From Bombyx mori (Eukaryota; Arthropoda; Insecta; Lepidoptera; Bombycidae), in the NCBI RefSeq assembly GCF_030269925.1, contig NC_085127.1, positions 7,757,501 to 7,821,500 of the forward strand: a stretch of DNA of 64,000 nucleotides, given 5' to 3'. Under the pieces are notes generated by a model. The model saw nothing but the letters and a program-made list of their open reading frames with translations. It was not told the origin of the DNA and made no database searches. Positions within the stretch are counted from its first letter, which is position 1, and each line of letters starts with the position of its first letter. This document shows positions 11,585 to 21,437 of the stretch, piece after piece. The translations under genes and the position numbers were made by a program.

Positions 11585-11688
11585 ACTGCCTTTTAAAGCA
11601 GACGAGCGTGCAGCCCGTCTGATGGTGAGTGGTTTCCGTCGCTCATAAGCGTCAGCAATTTCAGGGTCACAGGCAAGCCGCTTGTGGA
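11585..11688 (-). mobile_element. LINE family A, 3' terminal fragment (left half of inverted pair)
   Basis: Minus-strand copy of the family A tail: its 3' end (GCTTTAAAAGGCAGTAAAA) points left. It stands back to back with the next fragment. Confidence 0.7.
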
Positions 11689-11815
11689 TATTACTTAACG
11701 TTAGACAGCAGCTTAACTCTGCCCCTGGCATTGCTGAAGTCCATGGGCGAGGTAACCACTCACCATCAGGTGGGCCGTATGCTCGTCTGCCTTTAAAGGC
11801 AATAAAGAAAAACTT
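11689..11815 (+). mobile_element. LINE family A, 3' terminal fragment (right half of inverted pair)
   Basis: Plus-strand copy from ACTTAACGTTAGACAGCAGC to CCTTTAAAGGCAATAAAGAAA. Together with its left neighbour it makes an imperfect inverted repeat of about 230 bases whose 5' sides meet in the middle. Confidence 0.75.
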
Positions 11816-12361
11816 AATATATAGTATATTATGTTAACTTCATAACGCGGATAACGCCGAGTACACACAAAATAAACTATTATTTATTGCTCAAAGATAG
11901 CCAGCTTATTTATCTGGAATTACATTCCAATGAGGTATCTTAAAAACCATACCGGTACTTCAAAGTTCAAACAGAATTCATAATATAGTTTGAAAACAAT
12001 CGAACTTCAATCGATTGTTTGAAGTTGTTCTTAGGAAACCAATTGAAGAGTTACCAAACCAATTAAGCAATTAGATAAATAATGATTGTTGCTGAGACGT
12101 TACCAAAGAATTGATTAATGACTATTAACTGTTGTGCGGCTGTGGAAATGAAGAGCGAGATACTCGAAAGTCATCGACTGACTATAATTCTTGCTCAATA
12201 TAGATTCAATTATAACACACTTAAATAAGACTATCCTACTCTTCGTTAATACACTATCTCAAACAAAATTGCACTACAGCTTACTTATCAAACTATATCT
12301 AATTTATTCTAAGAACCCGTTGATCTTATAGATAAAATTTAAAATTATAATTTTCGCGGGA
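11816..12361. other. AT-rich spacer
   Basis: No recognised content. Confidence 0.5.
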
Positions 12362-12599
12362 GATTTTTTTTATGGCTTAGGTGGGTGGACGAGCTCACAG
12401 CCCACCTGATGTTAAGTGGTTACTGGAGCCCATAGACATCTACAACGTAAATGCTGCCACCTACTTTGAGATAATAGTTCTAAGGTCCCAGTTTTTACAG
12501 TACAATGGCTGTCCCACCTTTCAAACCGAAACGCATCACTGCTTCATCACAGAAATAGGCGGGCTGGTGGTACCTACCCGTGCGGACTCACAAGACGTC

Positions 12600-12675
12600 C
12601 TACCACCAGTAAAACGTTTTACCACCAGCAAGACGTCCTACGGACTAGTAAGATGTCGTACCACCAGTAAACTTG
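12600..12675. repeat. Tandem copies of the Bm1 central box
   Basis: The word TACCACCAG(T/C)AA, which marks the middle of Bm1, occurs three times, with AAGACGTCCTAC or AAGATGTCGTAC between the copies. This looks like local slippage or unequal exchange inside the SINE; no other copy in the window shows it. Confidence 0.65.
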
Positions 12676-12742
12676 ATAATTTGATTTATAGTCTGATAGG
12701 TATAGTTTAATATATTTTTTTGCAAATTTATTTTTTGTTACA

Positions 12743-12931
12743 TTTTTTTCCTACATATGCTGATAGCCTTGAGAGGGTATTTCAGCATTGCCCTAGCATG
12801 TAGGTGAGCTATCGTGGCTCAAAACGGAGTTGGTGCTAACGCTGGCCCTAGCAAGAGCAGTGCTTCGCAGAATCTACCACCGGATCGGAAATGCGACCCG
12901 CTGAGAAGATCCGGCGAGAAACTCAGTGAGC
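12743..12931 (-). mobile_element. LINE family B, 3' UTR, inserted in Bm1
   Basis: On the minus strand it runs from CTCACTGAGTTTCTCGCCGG through the CCGATCCGGTGGTAGATTC block to the terminal CATATGTAGG and an A7 tail. Flanking GTTACA direct repeats (12737-12742 and 12932-12937) are the target duplication. Strong 5' truncation leaves only UTR. Confidence 0.75.
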
Positions 12932-13336
12932 GTTACACAATGTTGTTCCTTCATCTCGGAAGTCATTTGTGAACGTGCATTAAATAAATACATATTGCAT
13001 TAGAGAAATTGGTACCTACCTGCGAGAGTCGAATGTAGGCATAGTCGTATTACTCTCCATACAAAAACATCGGGTGTTTTTTTCCTTTGGGCCACGACGA
13101 CTTCAAAAATACGTTACTTACTCAAGCGTTATAATTTTTTTTATAAAAAATGGAAGACGAAAAATCTACGGTTTCAGATTCAATTAAAAAGAAAGCGATC
13201 CCTAAGGCTGTATATTAATTGGATTATCTTCCGTATAAAAACTCTTAAATTTATAAAACTTAACTCTTCCTAAATTTAAAGGTTTATCGAGTTTAACTTT
13301 GAATAAGGACATGGCATTGGAGGTTTTGATACTAAA

Positions 13337-13557
13337 CTAGCGACCCGCCCTCGCTTCGCTTCGGAAACTGTAATTTATTATTGATTTCTCCACTATTTAA
13401 GGGATGTTATTATACATATAAACCTTCCTCTTCAATCACACTATCTATTAAAAAAAAACGCATCAAAATCCGTTGCGTAGTTTTAAAGATTTACGCATAC
13501 ATAGGGACAGACAGATATAGGGACAGAGAAAGCGACTTTGTTTTATACTATGTAGTA
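13337..13557 (-). mobile_element. Helitron-type non-autonomous element
   Basis: On the minus strand it begins TTACTACATAGTATAAAAC (a TC start with one change is expected) and ends GCGGGTCGCTAG next to T, with an inverted CGAAGCG/CGCTTCG motif just before. A TC start, CTAG end and subterminal hairpin are Helitron marks. It carries no protein. Its terminal ~20 bases are shared with the copy at 43.8 kb. Confidence 0.55.
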
Positions 13558-14375
13558 AAGTAGCATAAAGAGGTCATTGGCTTTGTCTTTTCCCATCATT
13601 ACTCGTAAACACTGAATAAATAACTTAATAATTCTTGATGTAAGCTAAGACTATTATCCGCATCTTTAAACAAAAAAAAACATTTTTAGTATTTACAATC
13701 TATATTTCTTTTTATCTAAAGGCAAGCAAATATCTGTGCTACTTGCTCGAAAAATGCTAAAACAAAAATGTCATAAATAAGGTATCTCAAACAACTATGG
13801 CAACGCGGAATGTTGTAATTAGATCCATTATGAGTACATTCCGCTTTTCATCATTAAAAGAACATTGAACTTATTTTGGATTATGAACTGTATTTACTGT
13901 ATGTATAAATGAAATGCTATGTAAAGCGTTATTAAATACATGGCAATCTGATGTGTTAAATGATATGGTTCCATATATTACTAGCTGGTATTTCTTTCGG
14001 GTGTTAGATCATAAACCAAAGTACTACTACAAATATCGAAATGATTTGTAGGTCTCAGTCAGCAATTACGAAATTTACTTCGAATATCATAATATATTTT
14101 ACTTCCATTGCGAATACTTTGCAAGAAATATACGACTGTAAATAATCCGTTCTTAGTTCGAGAACAAATTTCAGATAACATTAATCACTTCATCGCGTGA
14201 TGAATCGTATTTATCCAAGCTTTTAGGATTTCCTTTCCGGATATCTTCTTCAAAAGTAGGTACTTGATTGATAAACGTAATTTGAGTATAGATTAATTTC
14301 TGAACGGTTACAAACTGATCCTACAGGATTTAAATTTCGATTTGAACTATAAAATTTTGTAGCAGTAGTAAGTAG
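13558..14375. other. AT-rich spacer
   Basis: No recognised content. Confidence 0.5.
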
Positions 14376-14520
14376 TAGCCGGAGCCCCAAACGTTGGTCC
14401 GACCAGATCTCCGAGCAAACCAGCGGACCATTTAGCGCTGCACTACACCAGGCAACTGACCGGAACCGATGGAGGCTGACAGTCGACAAGCTAAAACGGA
14501 GTCACGATCCTCAGCAATGA
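14376..14520 (+). pseudogene. RTE-like LINE, C-terminal remnant
   Basis: Plus-strand codons read RSPKRWSDQISEQTSG, ALHQATDRNRWRLTVDKL, then SHDPQQ and stop. RSPxRWSDQI and the terminal HDPQQ mark the C-terminus of a lepidopteran RTE-clade-like ORF. The rest of the element is missing. A purine-rich run (GAAGAAGAAG) follows the stop as 3' tail. Confidence 0.7.
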
Positions 14521-15224
14521 GGGAGCGATGGAGAAGAAGAAGAAGTAAGTGCATAATAATATACATCCTTCGATTTATGTTCATCCAGCAGCTTTTTAGA
14601 GTAATTACTTAGTTATAAAACACTAATTAAACTGTTGTGATTTTTTTGGTAATGCTCTATTTGTGTACATAGTGAAGCAAAATACTTAGTTGTAGGTTAC
14701 TTAATTGTGCCTAGCATACTTTCAAATATCAATTTTTTTTCTATAGTTTTCCATATTTAGGTAACTGCGGTTTGTATCATCTTTAATATGGATAATGTTT
14801 AAATTTACTCCTGACGCTGTTGATTTGTAAAATTGACTGGTGATTTGTTGCATATCACCATCCAAACAACTGAGTTTCTATGAAAAAAAGAATACTAATA
14901 TTGGTGTGTCGCAATCTTGTCTGAGTTTATGTGGAATAAATAAAAATAATCCTTTTAGAAAAGAGACGAATATACCAATAATTGGTTAAAACTGTTTTGA
15001 AAACTTTCAAAGCCACAGATGTAAGGGTATAAAGGAACGAAGAGAAAATCTGTGTGGGTTCCGAATTCACGCTAGGCATATGAATATCTAAAGATCCAAA
15101 ATATAGTTTCTGAAACTTAGTTACCATATATGGACCGTAACCTTGTTTGGTTATGCTAATTTTTATTTCCATTCGTTGTCGAAATCGAAGAATAAATAAT
15201 TAGGAACAATTTAGGATTACTTGT
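14521..15224. other. AT-rich spacer
   Basis: No recognised content; an 81-codon minus-strand frame has no family signature. Confidence 0.45.
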
Positions 15225-15467
15225 GTTTTTTTATTACTTAGATGGGTGGACGAGCTCACAGTCCACCTGGTGTAAAGTAGTTACTGGAGCCTATTGACAT
15301 CTACAACGTAAATGTGCCACCAGCCTTGAGATATCAGTTATAAGGTCTCAAGTAAGTTACAACGGCTGCTCCACCCTTCAAACCGAAACGCATTACTGCA
15401 TCACAGCAGAAATAGGCAGGCTGGTGGTACCTACCCATTCGGACTCATAAGAGGTCTTACCATCAGT
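15225..15467 (-). mobile_element. Bm1 SINE, short 3' form
   Basis: Tail to ACTG(A)TGG only; on its own strand it starts ACTGATGGTAAGACC, the recurring headless start. Confidence 0.88.
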
Positions 15468-16069
15468 AATGATAAAAGGATCCTCGATATCATAATCAAC
15501 GAGGTTAATGTGTAAATATTACAATCATGCTGATTTATTGAAATGATCCAATGATAGAGCCTATCATAACTAGCTCACCGCTATATAGTCCTCCTTAAAT
15601 TCATTGAAAGGTTAGAGTGTTGTTATGCTTATAAGAAATTAAAAAAAATCTATTTTAAAATTACTACCTTCAGTTATACGTTCTTAATTTACTTTTGCAT
15701 CACAAGAAGCTTTCAATCGATAAATTTTAAGTTATTCGTCTCATTAGAGGCCACAATATAATTGTTTAGTTCTTGATTACTTTCATAAACTTCATCGCTC
15801 AAGTTTAAGGAAATTATTGCATAATGTGAGTTGTTTTCTAGAGGCGCTCCAGACCGCAAACCTTCATTTCTTAAATCACAAAAAATGATTTTATTTAATT
15901 AAATGAAGTGTCCGATAGATTTTTAAAAGTGTCAAATATAACTATTTGCTTTTTATTTTATTTTTAATACTTCAACTTTTTACCTTAGAGAAAAACGGTC
16001 ATAAGTATTGACAGACAAATAGACGAGAAAGAAAGTGTCATTTTTTCCCACTTTTGCTGCGTTGGTGAC
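15468..16069. other. AT-rich spacer
   Basis: No recognised content. Confidence 0.5.
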
Positions 16070-16437
16070 TTAAGGGGCTATTCCTACTACTCATGGACCA
16101 CCGGCTCACGGGCTCAACCTGAGAGAATTGCTAACACTAACCCAAGCGAGAGCAGTGCTTTGCTGAATCTACCGTTGGATCGGAATCGCAACCCACTGAG
16201 AAGATCCGGTGAGAAACTCAGTGGGTCTATGGGTTAGTTCGCACGTCAAACTCTTCGTCGTATACGACGAGTTCGAAGAGAACGGCGACCGGTGCTCAAA
16301 CAACTGAGAGTGGATCCGGAGGATTCGACAAGACCTGTTTTGGGCGACGGCGGCTTTGCGTTGCTCCGTCGCTTGGGTCAGATACGTAATTAGCGTCGGC
16401 CACGATAAGAGGATTAGCATGTCACGCTGCTTTATCA
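16070..16437 (-). pseudogene. LINE family B, ORF2 C-terminus plus 3' UTR
   Basis: The upstream part on the minus strand encodes the end of ORF2 (KAA.HANPLIVA, then SRRRPKQVL), matching LIVAAGNYIPDP and RRRPKHVI of the longer family B copy at 18.9 kb. Downstream is UTR with CCACTGAGAAGATCCGG. No clear A tail or target duplication was seen at the left edge. Confidence 0.7.
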
Positions 16438-17224
16438 AAATAAAAAGTGACTACTTAAGAGTTTCGCTTTTTATCTTTTTGAAGACTGTTGTACCCTAAC
16501 ACTAAAAAGACAGAACAAGTAAAAAAAAACAGTTAATGTATTATATATAAGCAATTTAGTATTAGGAAAATATGTAAGATAATGTTAATCGATATTTTAT
16601 TATGATTAAACTGGGTGTTCATTTACATACATGGTGCCAGCTTTGTTGAGCTCATTTCATCAAAATTTTGATTTGTTATATTGTTTATAAAAAAAAGTTT
16701 TTTTCCTAATTGACTTACAACGAAACACCCGCATTCATGATTAAAAAGACAGTTTTGGTACCCTCCAAAGTTCGAGGTTGAAATTTCAAACAAATTTCAC
16801 CCTTTATCACTGGAGCTGACACAAATTCACATTAAACTTTTAATAGTATGCAGAGTGCGTTTGTTTGTATCTAGTCGCCTCTTATTACGTGCTGTTAAAT
16901 TAAATTTCGGCCACGTAATAACCAAAGTAAGCTGTGACCTTTCATTTCGTTCGTTCTGGTGGGTAATTAGTTTGTTTCCAAGAAATGATTAGCTTAATGA
17001 CTTGAAAAAGCTTATATTAATTGGCGGAATTTTAAAACCCGAAGACTTACTGACCTTCTTGTGTTACAGAGGTTCGCGTGACTAATTATCCATTTAGTAA
17101 TAAAACATTTTACGTAATTTTGTAATTAAGAAAACTAACCGAAAGAAGGCCAATTCAACTCGAAATACGCAAAACATTAACCGAAACTCGCTCCTTTGCT
17201 TTCGGCTTAAATTAAATAGGTACT
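16438..17224. other. AT-rich spacer
   Basis: No recognised content. Confidence 0.5.
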
Positions 17225-17535
17225 TTTATATTTTATTGCCCTTGTAGGCAAACGAGCATACAGCCCACCTGATGGCAAGTGGCCACCGTCGCTCATGGAC
17301 GTTAGCAATGCCAGGGGCAAAGTCAAGCCGCTGCCTACCATTAAGTACTCTCAGCAAGCCTCGTTTGAAGAACGACATGCCATAGCGCTCGGAAAACAGC
17401 ATGGAGGGGAATTCATTCCAAAGCCGGATGGTACGTGGCAAAAAAGATCTTTGGAAACGTACTGTCGATGAACGCAGCGGTTCCAGATAATATGGATGAA
17501 CTTTGCTCCGATGGCGGGAGGTGCGATGATAATTC
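17225..17535 (-). pseudogene. LINE family A, ORF2 C-terminus and 3' end
   Basis: Minus strand: MPRTIRLWNEFPSMLFSERY, then GMSFFKRGLLRVLNGRQRL with an open 71-codon frame, then the 3' box and an A-rich tail ending in ATAAAATATAAAA. The 5' break lies in the PSERSSS-like segment upstream of the motif. Confidence 0.8.
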
Positions 17536-18386
17536 TTTTTTTAGAATTTATGAGTGGAATAAATGTTTATTATTTTTATTATTATTCTGACGAGTTTTAC
17601 TGTACGATGTCTACGGACTTACATTTATAAAAGATATTTTTTTTAAAACAGTACATTTTTGGTCCTTAAAGTTATTAATCGTTAATGATTTAGAGCTGTT
17701 ATACTTATAACAGATAATATTTATCCAAAACTGGTCATACAGGTGTGTTTCAAGTTTACATCGAAAGAATTAATTTTAATTAGACACGCTTACCACATCG
17801 CAACTGTCGTTCAGCGTATAATTTCGAAAACAAACCAAGTGCGGTCTGATAGAATGCAATTTTATTATTTCGATTGACTTAACTGTGTATAATATCCGAT
17901 TACAGCGTTTCGATATGTATCGATTATTTCAATTCATGCGGTTTTAGCGAGAACGTATCCGTTCGTCTCCCATTGTCTTCGATCATCACAAAAATGCTCG
18001 TATCGAAATTGATTTTTATCTAATATCTACACCGGTTTCTATTTTTAATCTGTTTAGTTTTAGTACCCTATAAAACAAATTGAAATAAACCGTTACGGCA
18101 TAATCTTGTGTTTATAAATTTCATTTTAATGATATTATTTCCGATATTCGAATGTTTTGCAGCATTAAACACCATATTTGTGGGGATAGCGGTATTCTAA
18201 CACTCGATCCTTTTTTAAGGGAAGATGAAGTCAGACACATACAAAACAAACCGCCAGACATCAAGATACTCTCATGTATGATAAATGTCAATAACGTAAA
18301 AAAATAGAATAAGACAGTAGCTACTTTAATATTCATACGACGAATATTACCTCGGTCGTGTGTGACCATAAAACTGTAATGTTTTT
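17536..18386. other. AT-rich spacer
   Basis: No recognised content; an 82-codon minus-strand frame at 18121-18369 has no family signature. Confidence 0.5.
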
Positions 18387-18692
18387 TATTTATTTTTTAT
18401 TGCTTAGTTGGGTGGACGAGCTCACAGCCCACCTGGTGTTAAGTGGTTACTGGAGCTCATAGACATCTACAACGTAAATGCGCCGCCCATCTTGAGATAT
18501 AAGCTCTAAGGTCTCAGCATAGTTACAACGGCTGCCCCACCCTTCAAACCGAAACGCAATACTGCTTCACGGCAGAAATAGGCTGGGTGGTGGTATCTAC
18601 CCGCGCGGACTTACAAGAGGTCCTACCAAAAGTAATTACGCAAATTATAATTTTGCGGGTTTGATTTTAATTACACGATGCTATTCCTTCGC

Positions 18693-20030
18693 TTTTTTTT
18701 TCCCTACCTAAGCTAGTGGTAGCCTAGAGAGGCTATTCCAGCGTAACCGTAACTAGTAGGTGAGCTCACGGGGCTCAAACCTGACGACGATGCTAACACG
18801 AACCCTAGCAGAAGCCGTGCTTCGCAGAATCTACCACCGGATCGGAAACGCGATCCACTGAGAAGATCCGGCGAGAAACTCAGTGGGCTGTGTCTGAGAG
18901 TTAATTTACTCGTCGAGCCCTTCGTCGCAAGCGACGGGTTCGACGAGAACGGTGACCGGTGCTTGAAGTACCTAGAAGCACCGTTAGTGGATCGGGAGGA
19001 TCCGAGATGACGTGTTTTGGGCGACGTCGACTGCTTTCCATTCTGTCCACAGGATCGGGAATGTAGTTACCGGCGGCCACGATGAGAGGGTTCTCGTGTC
19101 GTGCCGCTTTATCGAAGTGGCGCATCGACGCCGACTGCAAATACTTACTGACGGACTCTAAGTCCAGGTCGTCATGGAGGTCGACGTTCCTGACGAACCA
19201 TGGGGCTCCAACGGCTATCCTGCAAAAACGGGATTGAATAATTTGGAAGGATTTTAAGTGAGTGCGGGCCGCGTGAGCGAACACTACACTTGCATAGGTC
19301 ATGACGGGGCGTATGCAAGTTTTGTAGAGTGTCACCTTATTTCTAAAGGACATTTTACTTCGCCTGCATATCATCGGGTAGAGACGTCCTAGAATGAAGG
19401 CGGCACGGTCGCGTACCGTCTTAATATGAGGGCGGAATGTCATCCTTCTGTCGAGGGTGACGCCTAAATTTTTGACCTTCGGGGTCCACGGTATGGGCTG
19501 GTCGAACATCGTGATTGGGCGAATGGCGGAGGCGGAGGTGTCGTCGCGCCTAGACGGGAGAGGGATGCTCAACGTGGTGTTCGGAGGGCGAACCCTTTTG
19601 AAGAGCACCGCTGTGCTTTTCGTGGGGTTGATGTCGATGCGCCACTTCCGGAACCACTGTCCCATGGTGGTAGCTGCGGTCTGAAGTCGCCGACAAAGCA
19701 ACGCCTTCTTCCTACACGAGTAGTAGATGGCGGTGTCATCGGCGAAGAGCGCCAGATGGGTCTCCGGAGAGCGGGATATATCATTGATCTACAAACTGAA
19801 TAATAACGGGGAGAGGGCGGAGCCTTGCGGGACTCCGGCTGTGACGTGACGGGGGCGGGATCGCGTTCCCTCGACTCGATATCGGAACGAACGGTTCGAC
19901 AAGTAGTCTCGTATGATGAACACGAGTCTGTCTGGCACTCCCATGTTATACAGTTTGTATATCAAACCGTTATGCCAGACTTTGTCGAACGCTTTCGCTA
20001 TATCGAAGAAGAGGGCTCCTGTCGGGATGG
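18693..20030 (-). mobile_element. LINE family B, 5'-truncated insertion with target duplication
   Basis: 1,338 bases flanked by the 9-bp direct repeat TTCCTTCGC (18684-18692 and 20031-20039) and ending on its own strand in an A9 tail. It holds the reverse transcriptase from motif A to the C-terminus and about 200 bases of 3' UTR. All features fit target-primed reverse transcription, with 5' truncation at an IPTGALF codon block. This is the best copy of the family in the window and the reference for identifying the fragments. Confidence 0.92.
18901..20030 (-). pseudogene. Reverse transcriptase ORF2 fragment (jockey-like), one stop codon
   Basis: One continuous frame on the minus strand ending at TAA (18901-18903). 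RT motif A is FFDIAKAFDKVWH (catalytic D near 20002-20004), motif B GVPQGSALSPLLFSL, and motif C LFADDTAIYYS (19735-19749) keeps both catalytic aspartates. The thumb follows with LGVTLDRRMTF and LYKTCIRPVMTYASVVF, then a basic C-terminus (RSRRTRRLRRRARRVN). The single defect in the part that survives is TAG at 19789-19791, where related enzymes have Y in LYINDI. The endonuclease and N-terminal RT are missing. The upstream 10 codons that extend the frame belong to Bm1. Confidence 0.9.
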
Positions 20031-20172
20031 TTCCTTCGCCGTGGAGGTCAATCATGAACATTTGTTGAGTACGTATTTTATTAGAAAAATTGGTACCTGC
20101 CTAAGATTCGAACACCGGTGCATCGCTCAACACGAATGCACCAGACATCTTATCCTTTAGGCCACGACGACC

Positions 20173-20702
20173 ACAAAAACCTTAACTTTAAAATGAAGAT
20201 AGAAGAAAAGTCAAAGCGTTGAAGTAGTTTCAATTAAAAGCCAAAGATAACTAGATAAATTGTGAGCTATCAGTTGTTCCGTATTGATCGATGCGTTTGA
20301 AATTGTCGTGGACTAAAGTACATATACTCGTAAGACGCCCAGTATACTCTAATTGAGCGTGAGGATTCAAATCCTGCAGACCGGTACATGTTTGTTCTAA
20401 TATAAAACTTGAAGTTCCACGACGAAGAAACGACAATGTATTATTAGATAACAATAAAAATAGTTAAAAATTATAAATTTCCACAATTATTTATGGTGCG
20501 ACGTATTGTGAGCTCGTAGGTAACCACAATTTACCAAAGTACTCGGAATTAAAAGCTCAAGGAATCGTTATAGAAATGCTTGGATACATTATACTGTTTT
20601 CGCTCATTATATTATCGGTTCCTATTCATACTGCAGTCTGTTGTAAGACTGTTTTAAATTATTTTTGTTTATGTAAGCTATTTTAACTCGATGCACTCTG
20701 TT
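20173..20702. other. AT-rich spacer
   Basis: No recognised content. Confidence 0.5.
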
Positions 20703-21265
20703 TTTTTATTGGGTCAAGAATCTACTACAAGGTCTCCATGTCTAGGGGGAGCGCGGGGTATGTGGGACTGGACGGTCCCCATATATGGTATTTGGGTCCA
20801 ACCCATTAAACAACTGCCTTTCACTTTCGCACTGTAGCACTAAACACCATACACCACGCTAGAGAGCTGGTCGCGCGCCGTACGGCCTCAACCCCCCAAG
20901 TCGTCCCGTGACCTTCACGAGGGGGAGGCTGTCTCCTACAGGGACCGGGACGTACTGTCTCCTTCGACACCCAGCTCGAAAGCAAAGAGAGAGGAGCTCT
21001 CTCTCAGTTCCATGGGCTCCTTCTATGGCTGACGAACAAAAACTGAGCATCGCCTTCTAGGATGTCGCCAATCGTCGTGCTCGGCAGCGACGGGTTGTCT
21101 GCTATTACTGTGACGAGGGCAGCGTGTGCTCCGCAGTGTCCTCCTCGTAGCGGTCGTAGCCTACCGAGTCTGCGAGGATCGGGTGGAAAGCTCGACGGTC
21201 CGTAAGCCGCAGGACGAGTTCCCCGAGCGGCGAGACTATGCCTCAAACTCTAAGTCCGTCTGCCT
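20703..21265 (-). pseudogene. R1-clade-like LINE, C-terminal remnant and 3' UTR
   Basis: GC-rich block. The minus strand reads ILVLRLTDRRAFHPIL, then YDRYEEDTAEHTL, which matches the HCDxxEDTAEHTL block after the RT/RNase H part of R1-clade ORF2. Then, after frame changes, come an ERELLSLCFR-like basic end and a UTR with CAGTCCCACATACCCCGCG and a terminal AATAAAAAAA. Frames are broken at several points. The family call rests on the EDTAEHTL block and the layout. Confidence 0.5.
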
Positions 21266-21334
21266 GTTTGCTTAACTTTTTTTTTCATTTTGTGCTTCAC
21301 CTATTTTTGAACCTCAGATTTTTTTAATGCATTT

Positions 21335-21437
21335 TTTAGGCAGGCGTGCATACGGCCCACCTGATGGTAAGTGGTCACCGTCGCTCATGGACGTCAGCAA
21401 TGCCAGGGGCAAAGCCAAGCCGCTGCCTACCAGGTGA
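21335..21437 (-). mobile_element. LINE family A, 3' terminal fragment
   Basis: Minus-strand tail from GGTAGGCAGCGGCTTGGC to CGCCTGCCTAAAAAATG; very short, otherwise close to the consensus. Confidence 0.8.

Larger units (their letters stand above)
12362..13104 (-). mobile_element. Bm1 SINE interrupted by a family B LINE
   Basis: The tail and body lie at 12362-12609 and the tRNA-like head at 12932-13104 (ending TTTGGGCCACGACGACTT). Between them are an expanded central region and a LINE insertion. The bases before the LINE (AAATTTATTTTTTGTTACA) correspond to Bm1 TTGATTTTTATTACA, and GTTACA is repeated after it, so the two halves belong to one Bm1 that was broken. Confidence 0.75.
18387..20172 (-). 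mobile_element. Bm1 SINE interrupted by a family B LINE
   Basis: Tail and body at 18387-18692 and head at 20031-20172 (ending GGCCACGACGACC). The break falls in the ATTCCTTCGCCGTGG segment of Bm1, and TTCCTTCGC is present on both sides. Joined in order, the two parts give a complete Bm1 with few differences from the other copies. Confidence 0.92.

Noticed and set aside
12600..12675. CRISPR-like array
   Set aside because: Eukaryotic context; the three words are duplicated Bm1 central boxes with irregular spacing.
19457..19684. Plus-strand 75-codon frame
   Set aside because: Antisense shadow of the family B reverse transcriptase, which has all RT motifs on the minus strand.
20031..20061. ATG start of the RT frame at the right end of family B
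   Set aside because: These codons lie in Bm1 beyond the target duplication, so the start is an artefact of nesting.
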